Assembly: GCA_963795665.1 (NCBI GenBank)
Contig: CAWCIP010000018.1
Coordinates: 5,126 to 69,125, forward strand
Direction: 5' to 3'
From: DASUPK01 sp963795665
GTDB taxonomy: Bacteria; Actinomycetota; Thermoleophilia; Solirubrobacterales; 70-9
DNA: 64,000 nucleotides
Shown piece by piece: positions 10,240-17,388 of this stretch (the stretch's first letter is position 1; each line of letters begins with the position of its first letter). The position numbers and the translations under genes are program-made. The notes beneath the pieces were generated by a model. That model searched no databases. It was not told where the DNA came from and saw nothing but the letters and a program-made list of their open reading frames with translations.

Positions 10240-11473
10240 CGCCGGCGCGGCACCGCCGCTGCCGACGCAGAAGACGCGCGGCTGGGAGTTCACGGATCTC
10301 TCCGGCCTCGAGCTGGACGCGTACACGGCGGCCACCGACGGCGACCCCGAGGCTCGCTCCCGGGCGGATGGGGTGCTCAACCTGCCCGAGGGCTCCGATC
10401 ACCTGGTCGTCCAGGTCGACGGCGCCGTGCTCGAAGGGGGGTCGGTCGAGGTCGAGGGGGACGGGCGCCCGCACGAGCCGCTGGTCGCGTCGCTCGAGAG
10501 CTCTCTCGAGCGCTTTCCCCACCTGCGTGAGATGCTCGGCTCGCTGGCGCCGAGCGACGATCCGTTCGTGGCCCGCAACGACGGCGCCTGGCGAGGCGGG
10601 GCGCTCGTCTACGTGCCACGCGGCAAGCGCCTGGAGACGCCGGCGCAGATCGCGGCGGTACAGGACGCCGAGGGAGCCGCGGTTGCCTTCCGCACGCTGA
10701 TCGTGCTCGAGGAGGGCGCCGAGGCGGAGGTCTGGGAGCAGTGGCTGTCCACCGATTCCGATCCGGACTCCCTCTTCAACACGGTCACCGAGATCTGGGT
10801 CGGACCCGGCGCGAATCTTCGCTATGTCACGGCCCAGGGACTGAGCCGGCGCGGCTGGGTCTTCGGCACGCAGCGGGCGGAGGTCGAGCGGGACGCGAAC
10901 CTCGACTGGGTTGCACTCGGCTTCGGCTCCTCGCGCGGGAAGGTGCGGATGGAGACCCGCCTGGCGGGCCCGGGGTCGAGCGCCCGGGTCACCGGCGCCT
11001 ACGCCGGCAACGGCTCCCAGCACCTCGACTTCGACACGACGCAGGAACACGCCGCGCCCAACACCACCTCCGACCTGGCCTTCCGGGGGGTGCTCGAGGA
11101 GTCGGCTACGGCCGTCTGGCGCGGGATGATCCGCGTGGACCCCGGCGCGCAGCAGACGGACGCCTACCAGGAGAACCGCAACCTGCTGCTCTCGAAGTCG
11201 GCACACGCCGACGCGATCCCGGGCCTGGAGATCGAGGCGAACGACGTGCGCTGCACCCATGCCGCGGCGGTCGCCCAGATCGACGCCGAGCAGCTCCACT
11301 ACCTGCGCTCCCACGGGCTCGCCGACGAGCAGGCCAAGCGCCTGATCATCGAGGGCTTCCTCGAGGCGCTGGTCGAGCGGCTCGAGGAGGGACCGGTAAA
11401 GGCTGCGGTCTCCGTTGCACTGGAGCGCCGCCTCGGCGAGATCCTCGGCGAGCGCCAGGTCCAGCCCGCCTAG
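10232..11473 (+). CDS. sufD: Fe-S cluster assembly protein SufD
   Basis: A 413-residue SufD, partner of SufB in the SufBC2D scaffold. Its beta-helix core carries GGALVYVPRGKRLETPAQI, DFDTTQEHAAPNTTSDLAFR, QTDAYQENRNLLLSKSAHAD, and IPGLEIEANDVRCTHAAAV, including the His of the CTHAA motif implicated in cluster assembly. The TTG start at 10232 is embedded in the end of sufB, indicating coupling. The gene ends at 11473, and a gap of about 118 bp without a gene precedes the next gene, so the operon Rieske-sufB-sufD probably ends here. No sufC ATPase is present in the window. Confidence 0.96.
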   Translation: MADAGAAPPLPTQKTRGWEFTDLSGLELDAYTAATDGDPEARSRADGVLNLPEGSDHLVVQVDGAVLEGGSVEVEGDGRPHEPLVASLESSLERFPHLREMLGSLAPSDDPFVARNDGAWRGGALVYVPRGKRLETPAQIAAVQDAEGAAVAFRTLIVLEEGAEAEVWEQWLSTDSDPDSLFNTVTEIWVGPGANLRYVTAQGLSRRGWVFGTQRAEVERDANLDWVALGFGSSRGKVRMETRLAGPGSSARVTGAYAGNGSQHLDFDTTQEHAAPNTTSDLAFRGVLEESATAVWRGMIRVDPGAQQTDAYQENRNLLLSKSAHADAIPGLEIEANDVRCTHAAAVAQIDAEQLHYLRSHGLADEQAKRLIIEGFLEALVERLEEGPVKAAVSVALERRLGEILGERQVQPA

Positions 11474-11591
11474 CGATCGCGCCGGGCCGCAGCTGCATAA
11501 AGGGTAAACCCCGCACTGATGCACGAAACTGAGGATGCGCGGAAACGCCAGAACTGCGTAGGTTCGGCACCAGCCGACCGAGGGGAAGCAG

Positions 11592-12530
11592 TTGGCTCAG
11601 AGCAGGCAGTCGCTAGGGGAATCGCCGAGCGCCCGGCGGGGAGGGTGCTCAAGCCCACGCGCCTCGTGGCGTCCCGTACCGGCCGGCCCCGACGACTGGG
11701 GCCTGTTTGGGCCTGGCTCGATCAGCTGGCGGATCCACTCGAGCCCCGTCCTGCTGGTTGGCGGCCTACGAGCGCTGATCATCCAGTCGCTCAACCCGCT
11801 CGCGATGGCGGGCATCGAACAGCACAGCGACTACCTCGAGCGGCCGCTATCCCGGCTGCGGCGCACAGCTGAGTACGCTCGCCACCGTCGCCTACGGGGA
11901 CAGCTCCTCGGCGCACCGGGCCGCGGAGATGGTGGAAAGGCTCCACTCGCGCGTCAAGGGCGTGGATCCGGTCACCGGTTCGCAGTACACCGCAGCCGAC
12001 GTGGAGACCAAGCTGTGGGTCACAGCGTCGAGGTCCACTCGTTCCTGGCGGCCTACCGGGCCTACGGCGGCAAGTTGAACGAGGACGAGCAGGACGCCTA
12101 CCTGGCTGAGCAGGTCAGCGCCGCGGCGCTGATGGGGCTGCCGCGCGAACTGGTTCCCTCCTCGCGCACGGGCTTCCGTGACTTCTTCCAGTACATGCGC
12201 CCCGGGCTCGTGTGTAAGTGAGGGGTCTCGCAACGCGATCGAGCTGGTTGTCGACCCGCCATGGACTCGCGAGCTGCTTCCGCACCAGGTCTCGCTGCGG
12301 ATCGATGGCCTCCGCCGCCGTGGCGATCACGCCTCGCTAGCATGCGCCGGATGGCGGGGATCGAGCGGTCGCGACTGGTCTACCTCGGGGCCGCTGCCGG
12401 GACGCGCGCCGCCGGTGTCGTCATGCGCGCGCGGATCTTCGATCCGCTGGGCGGCAATCTGGTCGGACGCCGTACCGTGAGCCTGCCTCGGGCGGCCATG
12501 GCCGCCGCCGGGCAACACCTCTCCCGCTAG
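11592..12530 (+). CDS. MpaB/DUF2236-type oxygenase-like protein (frameshifted)
   Basis: Adjacent frames reconstruct a protein of about 310 residues of the DUF2236 (MpaB/latex-clearing-protein-related) family. Order: DDWGLFGPGSISWRIHSSP, LRALIIQSLNPLAMAGIEQH, ATVAYGDSSSAHRAAEMVER, VDPVTGSQYTAADVETKLWV, EVHSFLAAYRAYGGKLNEDE, FRDFFQYMRPGLVCK, VVDPPWTRELLPHQVSLR, and finally RARIFDPLGGNLVGRRTVSL. Frame changes lie near 11865, 12020, 12215, 12290 and 12330. The widely conserved His of the L-H-P-x-A-M-A-G motif is Asn here (SLNPLAMAG), a CAC-to-AAC difference. A TTG at 11592 is a possible start. The family includes haem or metal oxygenases; the substrate is unknown. Confidence 0.75.
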
Positions 12531-12591
12531 TCGCCGGCCCGAGCCGGCTCCGTCCCGCTGGGCGGATACGCCCGAATACGTCCGGGCGACA

Positions 12592-12610
12592 AATAAGACT
12601 AAGTCTCATT
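12592..12610. promoter_or_regulatory. Fur/Zur-like operator palindrome
   Basis: AATAAGACT-A-AGTCTCATT is a 9-1-9 inverted repeat in which eight of nine position pairs match, standing out as an AT-rich island in GC-rich sequence. Size, one-base centre and ATT ends match the 19-bp format of Fur-family boxes. It lies 154 bp upstream of the small protein gene that precedes the metal ABC transporter and Fur-family regulator, which suggests autoregulation of that operon. Binding is inferred, not shown. Confidence 0.6.
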
Positions 12611-12764
12611 ATCATGTCGTTCGTGCCTGAACCGCGGCCTAGAATCGCCTACGCAGGAATACCGGCCGATCGTGGGGCCAGTATGCGTGGCGCAAGTTCG
12701 CCGGCGAGCCCGCCGGCGGAACACATGGGCCCGCCCAGGGCACAGGCCGAGAGAGGAGATCTCA

Positions 12765-12968
12765 ATGGCAATCGAGTTCTACGACGTCAAGCTCAGAGAG
12801 AAAGTCCAGATCCCGGAGTCCGAGGTGAAGAAGACGACCTACGAGCGCGCGGGCAAGGACGGGAAGACCAACGTCCGCTACGCGTTCCGCGCCGTGAACA
12901 AGGGCACCAAGCTGACCAAGTTCGCCAGCAAGGCGGATTGGGACGCGCTGGACGCACCGGTCGAGTAA
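12765..12968 (+). CDS. Conserved small basic protein of unknown function
   Basis: A 67-residue hydrophilic, Lys-rich protein (FYDVKLREKVQIPESEVKK, YAFRAVNKGTKLTKF). The ATG at 12765 follows a good GAGAGGAG ribosome-binding site. I recall similar short proteins in actinobacteria, but no function is known to me. The sequence alternates strand-like segments and could form a small beta-rich fold. It lies between the Fur-like box and the metal ABC permease, 62 bp upstream of the latter, and is probably the first gene of that operon. Lack of Cys and His clusters argues against direct metal binding. Confidence 0.7.
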   Translation: MAIEFYDVKLREKVQIPESEVKKTTYERAGKDGKTNVRYAFRAVNKGTKLTKFASKADWDALDAPVE

Positions 12969-13030
12969 GCGGAGCTGGAGGCACCGGCCCAGTAATCGGA
13001 CCGGGGGAACGGCCCGGAGCGGAGAGGTAG

Positions 13031-13815
13031 GTGTTCGAGCCGTTCCAGCTCCCCTTTTTCCAAAGGGGCCTGGTTGAGGTACTGATTCTCAGCGTCGGCG
13101 CCGGTGTCCTCGGCACCTGGATCGTCCTCCGAGGGCTTGCGTTCTTCTCGCACGCCGTCGGAACGGCGACCTTTCCGGGTCTCGTGCTCGCCGACGGGAT
13201 CGGGTTCTCGGCGCCGCTCGGGGCGTTCGGTGTAGCGGTCGCATTCACCGCCTCCGTTTGGGGGCTCGCTCGCCGCCGGGGCACCGCCTACGACAGCCTC
13301 ACCGCGCTCGTGCTGGTCGGGTGCCTCGCCGCCGGGGTGATCCTGGCGAGCGACGTCTACCACTCGGGGTCGAACGTCGAGCAGCTGCTCTTCGGCAGCC
13401 TGCTGCTCGTGGACGGCGCCGACATCCGGCTCGCGATCGTCGCCACCGCCGCGATCCTGATCGGCAACGCCCTCTTCGGCAACCGCTGGCTCGCGACCGG
13501 CTTCGATGAGGTTGGCGGCCCGACCTCGGGCGACAGCTGGCTCGATGTCGTGCTGCTCGGCCTGATCGCCCTGGCGACCACGGCCGCGCTCAGCGTGATC
13601 GGCGCGCTGCTGGTGGCCGCGCTGTTCGTAGCCCCGGCGGCAACGGTGCGGCTATTCGCGAACCGGATGGCCTCCTGGCAGATCGGGACCGTGGTGCTCG
13701 CCGCCGCCGAGGGCACCGTCGGGCTCTGGCTCTCCGTGAAGACCAACGCGCCGCCCGGGGCGACGATCGCCACGCTCAGCGGCGCGGTGTTCGGCCTGGC
13801 GGCGGTCGCGCGCGC
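13031..13815 (+). CDS. Metal ABC transporter permease (ABC-3 family), first copy
   Basis: An ABC-3 (ZnuB/MntB/TroC-type) inner-membrane permease of about 260 residues with eight or so membrane segments. Typical elements are RGLVEVLILSVGAGVLGTWI at the N-terminus, RGLAFFSHAVGTATFPGLVL (the conserved S-H-A-x-x-P-G-x-x motif), and VIGALLVAALFVAPAATVRL near the C-terminus. The GTG at 13031 follows GGAGAGG. The natural stop is not visible: the frame runs on past the start of the binding-protein gene, so an indel near 13815-13840 has probably removed it. It would pair with the second permease at 15508 in a heterodimeric transporter. Confidence 0.88.
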
Positions 13816-14756
13816 GATCGGGCCTCGCGGGCGCGGCCTGGCGGCTGGCCGGCGCGGTCGCCGCGCTGCTCGTCGCCGGCTGTGGAAACTCGGGGTCGGA
13901 CTCGGGCAAGGTGTCCGTGGTCGCCACCACCACGCAGATCGGCGACTTCGCGCGCGAGGTCGGAGGAAACGCCGTCGACGTCCACCAGATCCTCGCCCCC
14001 AACACCGACCCGCACGATTACGAGCCGCGCCCGGACGACGTCACCGGCCACAGCCGACGCGAAGGTCGTCTTCACCAACGGCGACAACCTCGACGCCTGG
14101 ATGGAAAAGGTCGTTGACGACAGCGGCAGCGACGCGAAGGTAGTCGACCTGGGTGCGACGGTCCCGGTCAACCTGCCGGGCGAGACCGGCGGCCCCGAGG
14201 CTTCCCGGTACAACCCCCATTGGTGGCACGACCCGCGGAACGCCGAGGCGGCCGTCCGGCAAATCGCCGCACAGCTCTCACAGATCGACCCCCAGGACAA
14301 GGCCACTTTCGAGGCCAATGCCAAGGCCTACCTGGCGAAGCTGAGGACCCTCGACGCCGGGATCGCGACCTGCATGGACACCGTTCCCCCACAGGACCGC
14401 AAGCTGGTGACCGACCACGACGCGTTCCCGTACTTCGCGAACCGCTACGGGATTGACGTAGTTGGGGCGGTGATCCCGTCTCAGACGACTCAGGCGCAGC
14501 CCAACGCCCAGGACCTCAGCAACCTGGCGGATCTGGTGCGGAAGGAGCACGTCAAGGCGATCTTCCCGGAGAGCTCGCTGAGCCCGAAACTGGCGCAGAC
14601 GATCGCCGTCGGAAACCGGAGCTACGCTCCGACTACACCCTCTACGGCGACACCCTGGGCCCGCCGGATTCCACCGGCGACACCTATCTCCACATGGAGG
14701 AGGCGAATGCCGACCAGATGGTCAAGGGGTTCACCGAGCGGCAGCCGGGGCTGTGA
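13812..14756 (+). CDS. Zn/Mn-type metal-binding lipoprotein (ZnuA/TroA family, frameshifted)
   Basis: The periplasmic/surface substrate-binding component. A lipoprotein signal (AGAVAALLVAGC, Cys at 13881-13883) leads to VSVVATTTQIGDFAREVGG. The metal ligands of cluster A-I proteins are visible: His in NTDPHDYEP, His in NPHWWHDPRN, His in VTDHDAFPYF, and Asp in TLYGDTLGP. Frame changes occur near 14040 and 14615, and the start codon is lost at the permease junction. The His-rich loop typical of high-affinity ZnuA is missing between the first two ligands, so Mn and Zn are both possible substrates. The stop TGA overlaps the GTG start of the ATPase gene. Confidence 0.85.
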
Positions 14757-15508
14757 GGTCAGCGGCATTGGCTGAGGTCCTCGCCACGACGAACGACCTG
14801 GCAGTCGGCTACGGGCGGTCGCCCGCAATCGAGGGCGTGGACTTCGAGGTCGACGCCGGCCAGCGCGTCGCGCTGCTCGGGCCAAACGGCGGCGGGAAGA
14901 CCACCCTGCTCCGCGCCCTGCTCGGCGAGCTCCGGCCGATGCGCGGGACGGTCGAGGTCCGTGGCCGCGCCGCCACCGTCCCCCAGACGGAGCGCTCCCG
15001 GCTTGACTTTCCGGTCTCGGCACTGGAGGTCGCCCTGATGGGCGCGCTCCCCCGACTGGCGTGGTGGAGGCGCCCAGGCCACGAAGATCGCGATGCCGCT
15101 CGGGCCGCCCTGGAGCGGGTGGGCGTCGCCGGTCGCGCCCACGACACCTTCGGCGACCTCTCCGGCGGCCAGCGCCAGCGGGTGTTGATCGCTCGCGGCC
15201 TGGTCCAGGACGCGCAGCTACTGCTGCTGGACGAGCCGTTCTCCGGCCTCGACGTCCCTGCGGCAAGGGGCCTCGAGACGCTGATCGCCGAGCTCGCCAC
15301 CGAGGGCCGCGGGATAGTCATCGCCACCCACGACCTCGCGCAGGCCAGGCGCTGGGACGCCGTCCTCTGCCTGAACACACGGCAGATCGCGTTCGGGGCG
15401 CCGGACGAGGTGCTCGACCGCAAGGTGCTCGAGGAGACCTATGCCGGGGCGATCGTCGAGATCCCGGGCAGCGACCGGGTCGGGGTACTCCCAGCCCACC
15501 ACCACTGA
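14753..15508 (+). CDS. Metal ABC transporter ATP-binding protein (ZnuC-like)
   Basis: A 251-residue ABC ATPase. Walker A is LLGPNGGGKTTLLRALL, the signature is DLSGGQRQRVLIARGL, Walker B is LLLLDEPFSGLD, and the H-loop is IATHDLAQA. The GTG start overlaps the TGA of the binding-protein gene (GTGA), and the stop overlaps the next permease ATG (TGATG), so the operon is tightly coupled. The C-terminal tail ends in three His residues. Gene order (permease, binding protein, ATPase, permease, Fur regulator) marks it as the energy-coupling subunit of a zinc or manganese importer. Confidence 0.93.
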   Translation: MRSAALAEVLATTNDLAVGYGRSPAIEGVDFEVDAGQRVALLGPNGGGKTTLLRALLGELRPMRGTVEVRGRAATVPQTERSRLDFPVSALEVALMGALPRLAWWRRPGHEDRDAARAALERVGVAGRAHDTFGDLSGGQRQRVLIARGLVQDAQLLLLDEPFSGLDVPAARGLETLIAELATEGRGIVIATHDLAQARRWDAVLCLNTRQIAFGAPDEVLDRKVLEETYAGAIVEIPGSDRVGVLPAHHH

Positions 15509-16359
15509 TGATCGATTTCGTCACAGACCCGCTCGGCCAGGAGTTCATTCGAAGGGCGCTGCTCGAGGTAGGGCTGATCTCGCTGGCCGGCGGGGCGCTG
15601 GGCTGCTGGGTGATCTTCTACGGCGTCTCATACGCCGCGGAATCGCTCTCCCACGCCCTCTTCCCCGGTCTCGTCGTCGCCGCACTCGCCGGCGTGCCGA
15701 TCCTGGTGGGCGGGATCCCCGGAATCGCGATTGCCGCCCTGGCGATTGCGATCGTCGGGCGGGTCCCGGGCATCGGCCGCGATACCGCGGTCGCAGTCGT
15801 GGTGACCGGCTTCTTCGGCCTCGGCGCGCTGCTGGCGCTCTCGCCGGACTCGCCCCCCGGCATCCAGAGCCTCCTCTTCGGCGACATCCTGGCGCCCTCC
15901 GACGCGGATCTCAGGATCTCGGCGATCCTCGCCGCCGGTGTCGTGATCAGCCTGATCGCGCTCCACTGGCGCCTCCTCGCTGTGGCCTTCGATCGCAGCA
16001 CGGCGAGGTCCCTGGGCGCGTCCCCGGCCCTGGCCGACATCGCGGTCTTGATCCTGCTGGCCGGCGCCGTCCTGGTCGCCGCCCAGGGCCTCGGCACTCT
16101 GCTCGCCGTGGCCGCGCTCGTCGGACCGGCGGCGACCGCGCGCGTGTTCACTCGCCGCATCTCATCGATGATGGTTGCCGCGTCCCTGCTGGGAATCTGC
16201 GCCGGGATCATCGGCCTCTACCTCTCCTACTACGCCGGTGTGGCGGCGGGCGCCGCGATCGCCGGGAGCATCGTCGGCGCCTACCTAGTCGCCATCGCGG
16301 CCTCTGGGCTGGTATCGCTGAGGGACCGGCTCGCCGTTACGGCGGAGGCAGCCACATGA
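15508..16359 (+). CDS. Metal ABC transporter permease (ABC-3 family), second copy
   Basis: A 283-residue ABC-3 permease with eight to nine hydrophobic segments. It has the family motif ESLSHALFPGLVVAALAG and, near the C-terminus, GTLLAVAALVGPAATARVFT. Its ATG overlaps the stop of the ATPase gene, and its own stop overlaps the ATG of the Fur-family gene (ATGA). It is related to, but clearly diverged from, the permease at 13031, which suggests a two-permease transporter rather than a homodimer. No frame damage is visible. Confidence 0.93.
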   Translation: MIDFVTDPLGQEFIRRALLEVGLISLAGGALGCWVIFYGVSYAAESLSHALFPGLVVAALAGVPILVGGIPGIAIAALAIAIVGRVPGIGRDTAVAVVVTGFFGLGALLALSPDSPPGIQSLLFGDILAPSDADLRISAILAAGVVISLIALHWRLLAVAFDRSTARSLGASPALADIAVLILLAGAVLVAAQGLGTLLAVAALVGPAATARVFTRRISSMMVAASLLGICAGIIGLYLSYYAGVAAGAAIAGSIVGAYLVAIAASGLVSLRDRLAVTAEAAT

Positions 16360-16796
16360 GCGGGGCGGAGAGCACCTGGACCGGGCGCGCGCTGGCGGCC
16401 CTCTCCAACGCGGGCTTCCGAAGCGGTGGCGGCAGGCGGCAGGTTGTCGACCTCCTGGACGGACAGGGATGCGCCCTGACCGCGCTCGAGATCGACCGGA
16501 GGCTGCCGGGCGTCGGCAGGGCGACGGTCTACAGGGCGCTGGAGCAGCTCGAGGGACTGGGGCTGATCCAGCGGGTGGATCTCGGCGGCGACGCGGCCGG
16601 CTACGAGCGAGTCGATCCGGGTGGGCACCATCACCATCACATCGTCTGCGAGCACTGCGGCCGGGTGGTCGCATTCGAGGACGAGGGGCTGGAGCAGGCG
16701 ATCATCGCCGTCACGGAGCGCCCGGACTTCAACGTGTCGAGCCACGAGGTGACCCTGCGCGGCGAGTGCGCTGACTGCGAACGCGATTCCGACTAA
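16356..16796 (+). CDS. Fur-family metal-responsive transcriptional regulator (Zur-like)
   Basis: A 146-residue Fur-family repressor. The N-terminal winged helix ends with LPGVGRATVYRALEQLEGLG, followed by the metal-sensing part: GGHHHHHIVCEHCGRVVAFE and a C-terminal C-A-D-C pair (GECADC), giving the four-cysteine structural zinc site plus a His-rich regulatory site. Five consecutive His residues and the operon with a Zn/Mn-type ABC transporter point to Zur (or Mur) rather than iron sensing. It is the last coupled gene of the operon. Its likely target is the 19-bp palindrome at 12592 and thus its own operon. Confidence 0.92.
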   Translation: MSGAESTWTGRALAALSNAGFRSGGGRRQVVDLLDGQGCALTALEIDRRLPGVGRATVYRALEQLEGLGLIQRVDLGGDAAGYERVDPGGHHHHHIVCEHCGRVVAFEDEGLEQAIIAVTERPDFNVSSHEVTLRGECADCERDSD

Positions 16797-16819
16797 TCGT
16801 CAGGAGTATCTTCAGGTCC

Positions 16820-17047
16820 ATGTGCGCAGCTTGTGCAATGGCGGCCATGGCAGGCGCTAGCGGGGCCAGGTCGTGGCTCCAGGCTCAGCATCAGAGCTGG
16901 CTGACCGAGCGGCGGATGAAGGCCGCTACCGCAGGCATCTTCGTGGCAGCGACGCTCGGATCGACGGTCGCGTTGAAGGGCTCGACCCCGCCGGCGCATC
17001 ACGCTCCTCCGCCTGCTGCACCCATCGAACACGCCCAGGGGCGCTAG
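16820..17047 (+). CDS. Small single-pass membrane protein with N-terminal CxxC motif
   Basis: A 75-residue protein starting MCAACAMAAMAGASGARSWL. It has a Cys-x-x-Cys at residues 2-5, a short amphipathic stretch with SWLQAQHQSWLTERR, one membrane segment (AATAGIFVAATLGSTVAL), and a Pro/His tail (PPAHHAPPPAAP). The ATG at 16820 is 23 bp after the Fur-family gene on the same strand. I recall similar tiny proteins in other actinobacteria, but no function. The CxxC and His-rich tail suggest metal or thiol chemistry at the membrane; this is inference from composition and neighbours. Confidence 0.7.
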   Translation: MCAACAMAAMAGASGARSWLQAQHQSWLTERRMKAATAGIFVAATLGSTVALKGSTPPAHHAPPPAAPIEHAQGR

Positions 17048-17064
17048 GGACCCGTCTTCTCTCC

Positions 17065-17202
17065 CTACTCGCGCTCGCGGTCTTCGCGGCGCTGCGCTCG
17101 GAAGGCGTGGAGCGACGCCGCCAGCACGACCACTACCGGGATCGCGTACGGGATCCAGAGATACCAGTGCCCCAGGTGCGCGAGGGGAATGAGTGCGCTC
17201 AT
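17065..17202 (-). CDS. Very small membrane protein (45 aa)
   Basis: A 45-residue protein MSALIPLAHLGHWYLWIPYA followed by a hydrophobic segment IPVVVVLAASLHAF and a charged tail rich in Arg and Glu. The ATG reads on the minus strand from 17202 and the TAG lies at 17065. The AH-x-GHW pattern followed by one transmembrane helix is, in my recollection, recurrent in small proteins near cytochrome or copper genes of related bacteria. The function is unknown. It converges on the CxxC protein and lies downstream of the large membrane protein at 17345. Confidence 0.55.
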   Translation of the reverse strand: MSALIPLAHLGHWYLWIPYAIPVVVVLAASLHAFRAQRREDRERE

Positions 17203-17259
17203 CCTTCGATCAGTGTGTCAATGCGATGAAGCGGCCGGCCAGCCGATAGGGTCACGCCG

Positions 17260-17388
17260 ATGCCACTCGCCCACTTCACAGCAGCCGAGGTACCCGCGGA
17301 GCTCGCGATTCTCCTGGTCGGAGTGCTGATCGGGATCGCGATCGCTACGCGTTTGCCTGCGACAAGAGGAAGAGACCGAAGCAGGTAA
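17260..17388 (+). CDS. Very small membrane protein (42 aa), antisense-overlapping
   Basis: A 42-residue candidate: MPLAHFTAAEVPAELAILL, one transmembrane helix (AILLVGVLIGIAIA), then an Arg-rich cytoplasmic tail. It starts at ATG 17260 and its last 44 bp overlap the 3' end of the convergent membrane-protein gene. The coding signal is the composition (membrane helix followed by positive charges) and the P-L-A-H motif shared with the neighbouring 45-residue protein. A chance reading frame cannot be excluded. Confidence 0.4.
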   Translation: MPLAHFTAAEVPAELAILLVGVLIGIAIATRLPATRGRDRSR

